Assembly (NCBI GenBank): GCA_002733765.1
Contig: NVWU01000005.1
Location: 163,877-227,876, forward strand
Source of the DNA: Colwellia sp.
GTDB taxonomy: Bacteria > Pseudomonadota > Gammaproteobacteria > Enterobacterales > Alteromonadaceae
Direction: 5' to 3'
DNA length: 64,000 bases
Shown here: in pieces, positions 9,225-18,426 of the stretch
How the letters are laid out: every line of letters begins with the position of its first letter
How positions within the stretch are numbered: position 1 is the first letter of the stretch
Notes under the pieces: model-generated
The model's database searches: none
Told to the model about the DNA's origin: nothing
Seen by the model: only the letters and a program-made list of their open reading frames with translations
Translations under genes and position numbers: made by a program

Positions 9225-9301
9225 TGGGGTGGCTAAAGGGATTTGAACCCTCGACAACCGGAATCACAATCCGGGGCTCTACCAACTGAGCTATAGCCAC
9301 C
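9225..9301 (-). tRNA. tRNA-His (anticodon GTG)
   Basis: Read on the minus strand, this is a complete 77-base cloverleaf starting GGTGGCTATAGCTC, with anticodon GTG, a T-loop GTTCAAATC and an encoded CCA end. The extra 5' G that pairs with C73 is present, as is diagnostic for tRNA-His. It stands alone, with a strong promoter upstream. Confidence 0.98.
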
Positions 9302-9340
9302 ACTGAGTTTACTTGAAGTGCCTAGTGGTAAGGCGCGAGG

Positions 9341-9370
9341 AGTATATTGCATTTATGTGTAGATTGACAA
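9341..9370 (-). promoter_or_regulatory. sigma70 promoter of tRNA-His
   Basis: On the minus strand, TTGTCA (9365-9370) and TATACT (9341-9346) are separated by 18 bases. A GC-rich stretch (CCTCGCGCC) follows the -10 box, as is typical of stringently controlled stable-RNA promoters. It lies about 40 bases upstream of the tRNA. Confidence 0.75.
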
Positions 9371-9478
9371 GAAAAATTTATCTTTTTGATTGTATTTATA
9401 CTGCGTTGTTTCTGTTTTACAGTATTTATACAACTAATCTGCAATGAGTATTCTATATTAAGGTGTGTTCAACTTTAT

Positions 9479-9506
9479 ACTTAATAACTTAATAACTTAA
9501 TAACTT
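9479..9506. repeat. Short tandem repeat, 8-base unit ACTTAATA
   Basis: Three and a half head-to-tail copies of ACTTAATA lie downstream of the MFS gene's stop codon, in an otherwise empty stretch between that gene and tRNA-His. No function is evident. Confidence 0.8.
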
Positions 9507-9544
9507 TAAATAACACCATATCACTCATACCCTATTAAATGGGG

Positions 9545-10741
9545 TCAACTATTTTTTAATAAAAGGATATTTCCTGATTTTAAGATCACTACTGCTCGCA
9601 TCAGCAAAGCAATTCCTACTAGCATGACAATCACTGTGATTATCAGCCCATCAGTAAAACTTTCACTTTTTTCGGCAATTATGCCAACAAGCGCAGGCGC
9701 AATAACCTGTGCGAGTCCGTAACTGAATGTCAGGTGACTCATTGATTTGGAGGGGTTTTCCGGGTACAGACGACCTACCATTGCCAGTGTCATACTAACA
9801 ATGCCAATAAAACTGCAACCATATAGTACGGCACTGATATAAACCACCGTTGCAGACGGGTCAAACAAGAGCAGAGCAGTACTAATCATGTTTAGAATAT
9901 AGGCTTGAAACAGTGATGACCAGAGACCGACCTTTCTGACATAGATGTCCCACAGCCAGCATCCCGGTGCAGCAGCAACCCCCACCAACAACCAAACCAC
10001 CCAACCAAGGCCTTTCATACCGGGCAGCAATTCAACTATCGCAATCAAGAATGTTGCAGTCACCACATAGCCAAAGCCGGCGCAAAAGTAAGCCGACTGC
10101 AAGGTTAGAAAAAACTGTTTTGAGGGAAGTGGTTGAGTTTCTTTATGCTCCGTATGCTGCGCACCAATTGTCGATTTAGAAAAGTCAGGAAACCAGAACA
10201 ACACTGGAATAATAAGAATAAGGGCCAACAGACCATAGATTAACCACTGCTGATCCCAGTTATATTCAATTTTTATGAGTTGAGCAGTAATCGCCGTCAG
10301 AACAATGCCAATCCCTAAACTTGAAAAAAAAATGCCAAGTTCAACTTTTGCTTTGTTGTGTCTGAGCCAGTGCATCAGCAGCCCGCCACCTAATAAAACA
10401 CCTGCGGCACTACTTAAGCCTGAGACATAGCGCAATATATACCATAACCACTCATTCGTTGTCGCAGCCATGCACAACGTAGTAACAACCGCAGCTATCA
10501 AGCCATAGCGATACAGTTTAATTTTTAATTGAAGGTTATGCATAAAAGAAATAAGCAATGCTCCACTTAGATAGCCAGCATAGTTTGCCGCCGCCAAAAA
10601 ACCCGCAACAGTCTCGGTAAGGCCAATATCTTCGGCCATTTCAGGCAACATGGGGGTATAGGCAAATCGAGCGATACCCACAGTGATTACACCTCCCGTG
10701 ACACAGGCAAGCTGAACCTTAGATTGTTCTGATAATTTCAT
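9545..10741 (-). CDS. YbfB/YjiJ-family MFS transporter
   Basis: This 398-residue protein has about twelve membrane segments. The N-terminal motif GVITVGIARFAYTPMLPEM marks the YbfB/YjiJ group of the major facilitator superfamily. Substrate is unknown; members are often annotated as exporters. It is divergent from an AraC-type activator with a 107-base gap, so the two probably form a regulator-transporter pair. Its base composition looks less AT-rich by eye than that of flanking genes, and an IS-relic stretch lies just beyond the AraC gene, so the pair could be acquired. Confidence 0.88.
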   Translation of the reverse strand: MKLSEQSKVQLACVTGGVITVGIARFAYTPMLPEMAEDIGLTETVAGFLAAANYAGYLSGALLISFMHNLQLKIKLYRYGLIAAVVTTLCMAATTNEWLWYILRYVSGLSSAAGVLLGGGLLMHWLRHNKAKVELGIFFSSLGIGIVLTAITAQLIKIEYNWDQQWLIYGLLALILIIPVLFWFPDFSKSTIGAQHTEHKETQPLPSKQFFLTLQSAYFCAGFGYVVTATFLIAIVELLPGMKGLGWVVWLLVGVAAAPGCWLWDIYVRKVGLWSSLFQAYILNMISTALLLFDPSATVVYISAVLYGCSFIGIVSMTLAMVGRLYPENPSKSMSHLTFSYGLAQVIAPALVGIIAEKSESFTDGLIITVIVMLVGIALLMRAVVILKSGNILLLKNS

Positions 10742-10848
10742 ACGACATTACTCGTCAATTATGTATACATTAGGGTATCTAATAATCGAAAGACAATCTA
10801 TATACACTATGACAATATATATAGATAAAACGTCAAGATGTAAAATAG

Positions 10849-11649
10849 ATGCCACACTACCCGAATGAACTTAAGTTACTTGAATTAGAAAGTCTGCCTC
10901 GCGAGGTTTTTGTCCGGCAGCAGTACATGCCAGCAAGGCACTACTTTCCTACGCACAAACATAGGTGGCATCAACTTTTGTATGCTAGTTCCGGTGTGCT
11001 AATTGTTGACGTTATTGGTGAAAGACTTTTTATTCCACCTGAAAATACTGTCTGGTTGCCTAGCGGGTATCAACATAGTGTTTCAACTGAATATGGCGCT
11101 GAATTAAAAAGCTTGTATATTGATAGTAGCTATCGGCAGTTGCCTACTGATAAAAGCTTAGTACTGAAAATATCTCCTATCATCAAGGCGCTGATCATAG
11201 AAATTTCCACCTTTGATGTTGAATACCCTATTTTAGGTTATGAACAAGATGTTGTTTCTTTAATGTTGAGTACGTTACCACGTTTAAAGCGTGTTACCGA
11301 CCATCTTCCTTGGCCCGAATCCTCGGAGCTTTTAAAAATGTGCTGTCAACTTTACGAGCAACCTGGAGGTAAACAAACAACGCTAATGTTGGCAGATAAT
11401 TTAGCGATGTCAAAGCGCACCCTAGAGCGAAAGTTTCATAGAGAAACGGGTATGACTATTCAGGCATGGAGCCTCAGGCTCCGTTTTCTCAAAGCGATAG
11501 AACTGCTTACTGCTGGTCATAGTATTACTAATATTTCTTTAGATTTGGGCTACAGTTCTCCATCTCCGTTTATCTATATGTTCCGAAATATATCTGGTAT
11601 GAGCCCTAGAGAGTATTTAACAAGTCTTTCTGATACAAAGGCAACGTAA
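10849..11649 (+). CDS. AraC-family transcriptional regulator with cupin sensor
   Basis: This 266-residue protein has an N-terminal cupin-like domain (HKHRWHQLLYASSGVLIV, then PPENTVWLPSGYQH) and a C-terminal double HTH (LADNLAMSKRTLERKF, then ITNISLDLGYSSPSPFIYMFR and the closing GMSPREYL). The layout is typical of regulators that switch on an adjacent exporter. It is transcribed away from the YbfB-type MFS gene. The short intergenic region contains AT-rich dyads suited to operators, but no individual site can be assigned. Confidence 0.9.
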   Translation: MPHYPNELKLLELESLPREVFVRQQYMPARHYFPTHKHRWHQLLYASSGVLIVDVIGERLFIPPENTVWLPSGYQHSVSTEYGAELKSLYIDSSYRQLPTDKSLVLKISPIIKALIIEISTFDVEYPILGYEQDVVSLMLSTLPRLKRVTDHLPWPESSELLKMCCQLYEQPGGKQTTLMLADNLAMSKRTLERKFHRETGMTIQAWSLRLRFLKAIELLTAGHSITNISLDLGYSSPSPFIYMFRNISGMSPREYLTSLSDTKAT

Positions 11650-11796
11650 AAACTCAATATCCTATTGCCAGTACACAGCATATAGCCCAAATCGTTCAAT
11701 TATTTTTCAGAGTTGAGTGATGGTCTCCTCCCTACTACGGCATCTATGTGCCATGATTGAAGTTGTTACACACAATCAAAACGGGATAAGACCAAG

Positions 11797-12099
11797 ATAA
11801 AGATTACAACAATTGGGTTAGATGTAGCAAAAAGATTTTTTCATGTTATCTGTTGCAATGTTCAGGGCGCTTAGTTAGAAAGAAAATGCTAAAACGAGCA
11901 CAAGTATTAGCATTCTTTCAAAACCATACGCCTTGTTTAGTCGCTTTAGAAGCCTGTGCAACTTCTCATTATTAGGCAAGAGAAATATAAAAGTGTGGTC
12001 ATAAGGTAAAGCTTATCCCACCTCAACATGTAAAAGCTTTTTAAATTGCTAATAAAAATGATTATAACGATGCTTTAGCAATTGCCGTTGCAGCAAAGT
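11797..12099 (+). pseudogene. IS110-family transposase remnant (N-terminal part)
   Basis: In the frame from 11797, KITTIGLDVAKRFFHV is readable, which is the start of the DEDD domain of IS110 transposases; later fragments include CLVALEACATSHY and KNDYNDALAIAVAA. The original start is ATA, and several in-frame stops and frame changes interrupt it. The end is abrupt, where an IS256-type sequence begins near 12097. It is non-functional. The preceding bases (from about 11720) are probably IS110 left-end noncoding sequence. Confidence 0.75.
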
Positions 12100-12310
12100 G
12101 TTATTCGAAAAGCAATTAAAAAACGTAAGCTATTTCCGTCTGATGATTCAGCGAAAAAAGTAGTTTGTCTTGCGATAGAGGCAGCATCCAAAAAATGGAC
12201 GATGCCGATAAGAAACTGGAAAACGGCCTTGAATCGATTTATGATTGAATTCGAAGACCATTTAAAGGACTTTATTTAAAACTGGCAGTTACACAGAATC
12301 TGTTACAGGC
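12100..12310 (+). pseudogene. IS256-family transposase remnant (C-terminal 60 residues and right end)
   Basis: From VIRKAIKKRKLFPSDDSA to WTMPIRNWKTALNRFMIEFEDHL (stop at 12277-12279) this is the C-terminus of a Mutator/IS256 transposase. The N-terminal 300 or more residues and the catalytic DDE part are missing. The bases after the stop (GGCAGTTACACAGAAT) look like the IS256-type right end. The fragment abuts the IS110 relic, so one element probably inserted into the other before decay. Confidence 0.75.
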
Positions 12311-12446
12311 TTGACTATTCTTGCAACAAAGATAATATCAACAGTCCCGCAAAACTAATCCATATTCAATTCTAGTCCGTTGATGTTAAGATCAGCGGTG
12401 GCTATAGCGCTCATATTGGAGGTCAATCTAACACAGAACCAATATG

Positions 12447-13088
12447 TTAAGTTTTCTCATTATTTTTGACAATCCGCATATTAATCATATCGTAACTCGT
12501 TTGCCAGTTTTTATAGTCCAACCTAATCGGCACTAGTTCGCCATCAACCGCGAGTACTAAAGAAGGAAATCCTTGAATAGGCATTGCTCTTACTTCTTTT
12601 ATTTCATTTGCTAATTGTTGTTTTAATTTTTCACTATTAATCTGCTGTGCAAATAAATCACCATCAAGCCCAATAGAGGTTGCAATATTTCTTAAGGTAT
12701 TCACCTCAGACGGATTTTTCGCATCTAAATAATAAGCTTGTTGTATAGCTAAACACATTGCTTGTTCTTTCTGATATTTTCTAGCGAAAATAACTGCACG
12801 ACACGATGGATAGGTTGAGCGTTTAGGCTGGCATTGCGACCAAAAATCAAAGTTAAACTGAGTCCCTAATTCCCCAGAGATTTTATGCCAAGTTTGCTGT
12901 AAGAAACTTTGCATTTCTTCAGGCATAGGCGTATTAGAATCTTCGGCTAAGCCACCTACCATTGTGTTAATTTGCACCACAGATTCAAGTTTTTTTTGTA
13001 ACAGAAGCCACGTTGGTCGATAACCCCAGCACCAGCTACACATAGGATCATAAATATAGTATAAAATGGGTTTTGATCTATTGTTCAC
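12447..13088 (-). CDS. DsbA-family thiol oxidoreductase-like protein
   Basis: This 213-residue protein has a thioredoxin-like CSWCWGYRP active site near residue 17 and the cis-proline region QGFPSLVLAVDGE, with the helical insertion of the DsbA/FrnE group between them. There is no signal peptide, so it probably acts in the cytoplasm, unlike the true DsbA at 37988. The start is GTG, preceded by AAGGT nine bases upstream. Substrate is unknown. It is divergent from a DMT transporter. Confidence 0.85.
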   Translation of the reverse strand: MNNRSKPILYYIYDPMCSWCWGYRPTWLLLQKKLESVVQINTMVGGLAEDSNTPMPEEMQSFLQQTWHKISGELGTQFNFDFWSQCQPKRSTYPSCRAVIFARKYQKEQAMCLAIQQAYYLDAKNPSEVNTLRNIATSIGLDGDLFAQQINSEKLKQQLANEIKEVRAMPIQGFPSLVLAVDGELVPIRLDYKNWQTSYDMINMRIVKNNEKT

Positions 13089-13206
13089 TTATTTTTACCT
13101 TCTTAGCTGAGAACAGGAGTAAATAAGAATAAAATAGTATTTCGATTCATTAAAAATTACAATACTCATCAGTTATTTACTATTTTTTTTCAAAAATAAA
13201 CATCAT

Positions 13207-14166
13207 TTGAACAATTTAAGTGATTTTCTTATTTCTGAACATATTCAAACATCACCTAATGAGAACTTAATGGCTTACTTACTTTTATCACTCACTACGT
13301 TATTTTGGGCTGGAAATTTTGTACTGGGTCGCTCCATGAATTCAGTGATATCACCCATTGTTATGGCTGAGTTACGCTGGTTATTAGCGTTACTGATAAT
13401 TTCTCCTTTTTTATTACCAAGACTCAAAAAAAATAAAGCTATCATCTTACAACATTGGCCAATTCTCATCTTATTATCAGTATTAAGTGTAGCCTGCTTC
13501 AATACTTTTATATACTTAGGGTTAACGATTACCACTGCAACTAATGCGACAATTTTACAATCTGTGATTCCTATTGCCATTTTAATTTTATCAGCATTTT
13601 GGCTTAAAGAAGCGGTATCAAAACAACAATGGTTAGGCGTATTTATTTCGCTGACTGGTGTATTAATATTAATAACGAAAGGAAACTTAGCAAGCTTACT
13701 TGATTACAGCATAAATCAAGGGGATATATACGTGTTGATTGCAGTTATTTTCTGGGCAACCTATTCAATATTGTTACGTTACCGGCCAGCCGAATTAGAT
13801 GGATTTACTTTTTTTGGTATTACTGTTTTAGTCGGCTCTATCGTATTGCTCCCTTTTTCACTGATTGAGTATCACTATTATTCACAGGCTATTGTTTGGC
13901 AAAAGAGTTCTTTATTAACCATATTATATATGGCTATTTTTCCTTCAATTTTAGCGTACATTTTTTGGAATAAAGGTGTCAGTGAATTAGGTGCTGCCAA
14001 AGCAGGTTTATTTATACATTTAATGCCTTGCTTTGGTCTTGTATTATCTTCATTTTTTCTTAATGAAAAAATTTATCCTTTCCATATTGGCGGTATTTTG
14101 TTAATTTTTTGTGGCATATACTTAGCTGTTTTTACAAAAATAGCTTTTACCAAAGCTAGACCTTAA
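13207..14166 (+). CDS. EamA/DMT-family permease
   Basis: This protein has ten predicted membrane segments and two EamA repeats (LFWAGNFVLGRSMN near the start, IFWATYSILLRYRP in the middle), the hallmark of drug/metabolite transporters. The given start is TTG at 13207, giving 319 residues. An ATG at 13270, directly before the first membrane segment, would give 298 residues and fits the family better. Neither has a strong ribosome binding site. Substrate is unknown. Confidence 0.85.
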   Translation: MNNLSDFLISEHIQTSPNENLMAYLLLSLTTLFWAGNFVLGRSMNSVISPIVMAELRWLLALLIISPFLLPRLKKNKAIILQHWPILILLSVLSVACFNTFIYLGLTITTATNATILQSVIPIAILILSAFWLKEAVSKQQWLGVFISLTGVLILITKGNLASLLDYSINQGDIYVLIAVIFWATYSILLRYRPAELDGFTFFGITVLVGSIVLLPFSLIEYHYYSQAIVWQKSSLLTILYMAIFPSILAYIFWNKGVSELGAAKAGLFIHLMPCFGLVLSSFFLNEKIYPFHIGGILLIFCGIYLAVFTKIAFTKARP

Positions 14167-14239
14167 TATTTTAGTGAATAAGACCAAGCGACTAAACCAC
14201 CACCTATCGTTGAGAGTTTTGCCAACGCCAATGGATGAA

Positions 14240-16219
14240 CTAAACCTTAAAAGTACTGGCCATATCTTGTAATGAGGTGGCTAGTTTAGCTTGCTCTTTC
14301 GCTGTTACCGCTATTTGATTCGCCCCTTCAGTACTTTCCATCGATTTTTGTTCGACGGTTACTACATTTTGTGCAACGTCTTGGGTGACTACGGCCTGTT
14401 CTTCTATTGCCGTCGCTATTTGATCGGTCATCGCGAAAATAGTACTGACAGATTCAGTGATCTCTTCAAGCACTAATTCAACATTTTTAGAGTTTTTTAC
14501 CGCATCTTCTGCTTTTTTCTGACTTGTTTCAATCACATTAAAGGCCGCATTCGCATCACCTTGTAGCGATAAAATAAAACTTTCAATTTCTGCAGTAGAT
14601 TCCTGAGTTCGTTGAGCCAATGTTCTTACTTCGTCTGCAACTACAGCAAAACCACGTCCTTGTTCACCCGCCCTTGCCGCTTCAATCGCTGCATTTAAGG
14701 CAAGTAAATTAGTTTGTGCCGCAACTGATTTAATAACATCAACTACGCTGGTAATATTATTACTGCTTTCATGTAAATTATTAATTTGTTGTGCTAAGTC
14801 ATCAATGTCACTTGCTAACGTTTCAATTGATTGATAAGACTTCTGTACGGCTTCCAAACCATTCTTTGCTTTATCATCAGCCTCTTTAGCAGAAGCTGCG
14901 GTATTTTGCGTATTCGCAGCCACTTCTCTTACCGTCGCAGATAACTCTTCAATTGCAGTCGCAATCAAAGCAATGCCATCTTGCTGTTCGATTAATGATT
15001 GAGAATTATATTCACAGGTCTGTGAGGTTTCTTCAGCGGCCGATGCTAAGATCATGCTTGATGATGAAATGTCTTTAATAACCGTTGAAAATTTATCTAA
15101 TGTTTTATTCAAAGAGACTGAAATTTGACCTAGTTCACTATTATCTTCATAGCTACTTTTTACGGTTAAATCATTTTCATGTCTAACTTTGTCCATCACT
15201 GTGGTTAAATTGACTACTCGGCCCGTTAATTCATTAATAGTGTAAAAGCTAATTGTTAACGCTAAAACAATTAATATTGAACTCACAATGATATTAAGTA
15301 ACATCGCTTGAAAAGCATTACTGCGTTTTTTTTCAACTAAAGCCAATATTTTATTACCTAAGTAATTTTCAATTTTTTTCAGCTGACTAATGCGCCCCGT
15401 TGATTGTGCAAACCAATATTCAGCGTCGATATCAAAATCACGTTGTTTATTTTTTGCTATTGCTCTTAATTTCAATACTTCTTTAACTGCACTATTATTT
15501 AGCTGCTGTTCAAAATATTTTTTGCCCTGCTCATTAGACAATTGATTAAAATTATCAAAATAAGTATTTTGCTCACTTACTAACGTTATAAATTTGGCAT
15601 ACAATCCTTCATTAAATTTATTCTTAGCAAAGGTATTACTTAATACTGCACGCTCAATTCCTGCACGCTCTTTACCTTGGAGAAAATTATAATAGGCTAT
15701 TGTTTCCTTAGTTATTAACGCATTGGAACTAATTTTAGCATTTAAAATCGCCACACTTAATAATTTTTTATTTAAAAGGGTGTAATACGTTAATGCTTTA
15801 CCTAACGAAATAGATTGCGAGTCTACTTGTTGACGAATTGATACAAGTTTTTGTAAAGACTGATTAATAATAGTATTAAGTTGCTTTATTTCATCAAGAC
15901 GAAAGTCACTATTATCCCAAAAACTTTCTTTTTTGCTCCGTTTTTGATCAGTACTTTGCCGTTGATTTTGTAACTTCTTGGCAAACTTAGTCCCTTTTGA
16001 ACCAAGAAACCCCGCCGTCATTCCGCGTTCTTTTTGTAATTCATGTACCAACTCACTATATACCACTGATAATTCTGTTAATGGCGCAATAGTCGACATT
16101 TCATTTTTTATCACAATGCCATCAATAATAGAACTGATACTTAGCCAAAGAAAACCTACCATAGGCAAAGCGAGTAAACTGAATATTTTCTTTCTAAATG
16201 ACAGATTAGAAAAGTTCAT
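14240..16219 (-). CDS. Methyl-accepting chemotaxis protein with NIT sensor domain
   Basis: This 659-residue receptor has an N-terminal membrane segment (about residues 13-33), a periplasmic NIT (nitrate/nitrite-sensing) type helical domain recognisable by [20 protein letters not shown], a second membrane segment, a HAMP linker and a signalling domain with the conserved tip [19 protein letters not shown]. It should pass ligand signals to CheA/CheW. The start is placed at 16219 because AAGGGA lies seven bases upstream; the frame extends further to 16291 without such a signal. Nitrate or nitrite as ligand is inferred from the domain family. Confidence 0.9.
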   Translation of the reverse strand: MNFSNLSFRKKIFSLLALPMVGFLWLSISSIIDGIVIKNEMSTIAPLTELSVVYSELVHELQKERGMTAGFLGSKGTKFAKKLQNQRQSTDQKRSKKESFWDNSDFRLDEIKQLNTIINQSLQKLVSIRQQVDSQSISLGKALTYYTLLNKKLLSVAILNAKISSNALITKETIAYYNFLQGKERAGIERAVLSNTFAKNKFNEGLYAKFITLVSEQNTYFDNFNQLSNEQGKKYFEQQLNNSAVKEVLKLRAIAKNKQRDFDIDAEYWFAQSTGRISQLKKIENYLGNKILALVEKKRSNAFQAMLLNIIVSSILIVLALTISFYTINELTGRVVNLTTVMDKVRHENDLTVKSSYEDNSELGQISVSLNKTLDKFSTVIKDISSSSMILASAAEETSQTCEYNSQSLIEQQDGIALIATAIEELSATVREVAANTQNTAASAKEADDKAKNGLEAVQKSYQSIETLASDIDDLAQQINNLHESSNNITSVVDVIKSVAAQTNLLALNAAIEAARAGEQGRGFAVVADEVRTLAQRTQESTAEIESFILSLQGDANAAFNVIETSQKKAEDAVKNSKNVELVLEEITESVSTIFAMTDQIATAIEEQAVVTQDVAQNVVTVEQKSMESTEGANQIAVTAKEQAKLATSLQDMASTFKV

Positions 16220-16623
16220 AGGGATCCCTTGAAAGGTTTTAATAGGTAACTTAGCACTTTGAAGTATAGTAACAAAAATATATTCAACCACTTAATACCA
16301 AGTGAAATAATGAATTAGTAGACATTACGATAAAAGATAATTACTTATCAAAGCATAAAAAGTAGATTAAGCCAAAAAACATAACACCACCTACTCACTG
16401 AATTAGACTGTGATGTAAGTTAATTTGAGACTGAATTTTTATTAGATTTATTCACTAAAGAGCTAAAAGTCTATTATTAGAATCAAGGGTTATATGATGC
16501 AAACCATATTAGTGAACAAAATAGACCGTATTAACAAAGCACTAAGTGAATTAGAACAGGTGATATAGCGAGTTTAATAGCAATGACAAAACTTTCATTA
16601 AACATTATGACCAAATTTCAGAC

Positions 16624-16716
16624 AAAAAAAACCGATAGTAAAACTATCGGTGGATTAGCTATGAGGAAAGCTAGAATATTAAATTATTACAACAAGCGTT
16701 CACATAAAGGGAACAA
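16624..16716 (-). ncRNA. Candidate small RNA with own promoter and terminator
   Basis: A near-consensus sigma70 promoter (16722-16750) points into a stretch of about 90 bases that ends in a perfect rho-independent terminator: a nine-base stem at 16631-16639 and 16643-16651, a loop of three, and seven T (minus strand) at 16624-16630. Inside are two small hairpins (GTTC/GAAC near 16698-16714 and TAGCT/AGCTA near 16656-16673) flanking a single-stranded CTTTCCTCA stretch that could base-pair with ribosome binding sites. No plausible protein is encoded. It lies divergent to ubiE. I do not recognise the family. Confidence 0.55.
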
Positions 16717-16721
16717 ATAGA

Positions 16722-16750
16722 ATTATAGAGCATATACTCTAAGTAGGCAA
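16722..16750 (-). promoter_or_regulatory. sigma70 promoter of the candidate small RNA
   Basis: The -35 box TTGCCT (16745-16750) and the perfect -10 box TATAAT (16722-16727) are separated by 17 bases on the minus strand. The predicted start is near 16715. Confidence 0.65.
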
Positions 16751-16971
16751 GTACAAAATATAAATAAACTAAATTTTTTTTCTTGAACAGAAAGAAACTA
16801 TAAACCCCCTTCATTGAACCTAAATTACAAAAAAAGTTAAAAAATAATGCTAGGGTCTGCTTATATTTCAAATTGATCGCTGCTCTACATCAACAAAAGT
16901 CTAACGGGTATTTGTTGATTTACCTTACATACAGTAAACTATCGACAATTACCAAAATCAGTGAATAGCAG

Positions 16972-17763
16972 ATGTCATCTTCAGAACAAAATCAATCTCC
17001 AGATAAACCAGACTCATTATCAGACAACACCACTCACTTTGGCTACAAAACCATTGATAAAGAAGATAAAGTCTCCATGGTCGCGGGTGTTTTTCATTCT
17101 GTTGCTAAACAATATGATGTGATGAATGACTTAATGTCATTTGGTGTTCATCGATTATGGAAACGTTTTACCATTGATGCCAGTGGTGTTCGCCCTGGTA
17201 ATAAAGTACTTGATTTAGCCGGTGGCACTGGCGATTTAACCGCTAAGTTTTCTCAATTAGTCGGTAAAGAAGGTAAAGTTATATTGGCAGACATTAACAG
17301 CTCTATGCTAAATGTTGGTCGTGATAAATTACGCGATAAAGGTTTAGTGCAAAATATAGAGTATGTACAAGCTAACGCCCAGTATTTACCGTTTGAAGAT
17401 AATACCTTTGATATAGTTACTATCGCTTTTGGTTTGCGTAATGTAACAGACAAAGACATGGCGCTACGCTCAATATATCGTGTACTAAAACCTGGTGGAC
17501 GTTTATTAGTACTTGAATTTTCCAAACCTGAGTATGAATTACTTAACAAAGCCTACGACTTTTATTCGTTTAACATTTTACCTAAAATTGGCGAATTAGT
17601 TGCCAAAGACGGTGACAGTTATCAATATTTAGCTGAATCTATTCGCATGCATCCTGATCAAGAGACACTAAAGGTTATGATGGATAATGCCGGCTTTGAA
17701 CAAACTAGCTTTAAAAATTTAACTGGTGGTGTAGTTGCCCTACACAAAGGTTATAAGTTTTAA
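16972..17763 (+). CDS. ubiE: Ubiquinone/menaquinone C-methyltransferase UbiE
   Basis: This 263-residue SAM-dependent enzyme C-methylates the demethylated ring precursors of ubiquinone and menaquinone. The start block [24 protein letters not shown] is diagnostic, SAM motif I is [11 protein letters not shown] near residue 82, and [12 protein letters not shown] and [13 protein letters not shown] follow. Together with ubiJ and ubiB it forms the conserved ubiquinone cluster, five bases apart from ubiJ. Both quinones being made would suit a facultative anaerobe. Confidence 0.97.
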   Translation: MSSSEQNQSPDKPDSLSDNTTHFGYKTIDKEDKVSMVAGVFHSVAKQYDVMNDLMSFGVHRLWKRFTIDASGVRPGNKVLDLAGGTGDLTAKFSQLVGKEGKVILADINSSMLNVGRDKLRDKGLVQNIEYVQANAQYLPFEDNTFDIVTIAFGLRNVTDKDMALRSIYRVLKPGGRLLVLEFSKPEYELLNKAYDFYSFNILPKIGELVAKDGDSYQYLAESIRMHPDQETLKVMMDNAGFEQTSFKNLTGGVVALHKGYKF

Positions 17764-17768
17764 TTCTT

Positions 17769-18425
17769 ATGACGACTGTATTATCAAAAATAACATCCAA
17801 CTTAATGGTTTCACAAGTGTTAACATCAACATTAGAAATGGTGATTAACAAAACTTTAGCCTTAAGCGCTAGCAATACATCATTAGACAAATTAACGCAA
17901 AAAACCTTAACCCTTTGCTTAGAAGAATTAGGTTTTCCGTTGAGCTTTAGTGTTTGTAACACCCTTGAAAATCCGCATATTATGGTAACAACACTGACTG
18001 AATGTGCCGATTGCACCATAAAAACCAGTATGAGTACGTTACAAGAATTAAAAGCCGAACAACAAATCACTGAGTTAATTAAACAAGATAAATTAGACTT
18101 AACCGGTGATATAAAAATAGCACAACAATTTGCCAGCCTGGTTGAAAATTTAGATATTGATTGGCAGAGTGAATTAGCCAAACACATCGGTGATATACCT
18201 ACGCATAAGTTAATACTATTAGGTAAGAAGATATCAACTAAAGTAGAGTTTGCCACCAAACAAATTAACGCCGATGCTAGTGAATATATAGTACATGAGC
18301 AACGCTTAATAGTTACACGTAGCCAAATTGACCAGTTTAACCAACAAGTTTTTGAGGTGAGTAAGCACGTTGATGAACTTGAGCAACGTATCTCGCAACT
18401 AATCAACCGCAAGGATCTTCAATAA
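17769..18425 (+). CDS. ubiJ: Ubiquinone biosynthesis accessory factor UbiJ
   Basis: This 218-residue protein has an N-terminal SCP2-like lipid-binding domain and a C-terminal helical part ([24 protein letters not shown], a coiled-coil style tail ending ISQLINRK). UbiJ binds polyprenyl ubiquinone intermediates and organises the soluble Ubi complex. Assignment rests on this domain layout and on its place between ubiE and ubiB, which is conserved in gammaproteobacteria. Only one base separates it from ubiB. Confidence 0.92.
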   Translation: MTTVLSKITSNLMVSQVLTSTLEMVINKTLALSASNTSLDKLTQKTLTLCLEELGFPLSFSVCNTLENPHIMVTTLTECADCTIKTSMSTLQELKAEQQITELIKQDKLDLTGDIKIAQQFASLVENLDIDWQSELAKHIGDIPTHKLILLGKKISTKVEFATKQINADASEYIVHEQRLIVTRSQIDQFNQQVFEVSKHVDELEQRISQLINRKDLQ

Positions 18426-18426
18426 C

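Noticed and set aside
16671..16871. Minus-strand frame of 66 residues upstream of ubiE
   Set aside because: It starts at TTG without a ribosome binding site, is low-complexity and Phe/Leu-rich, and overlaps a strong promoter and the candidate small RNA.
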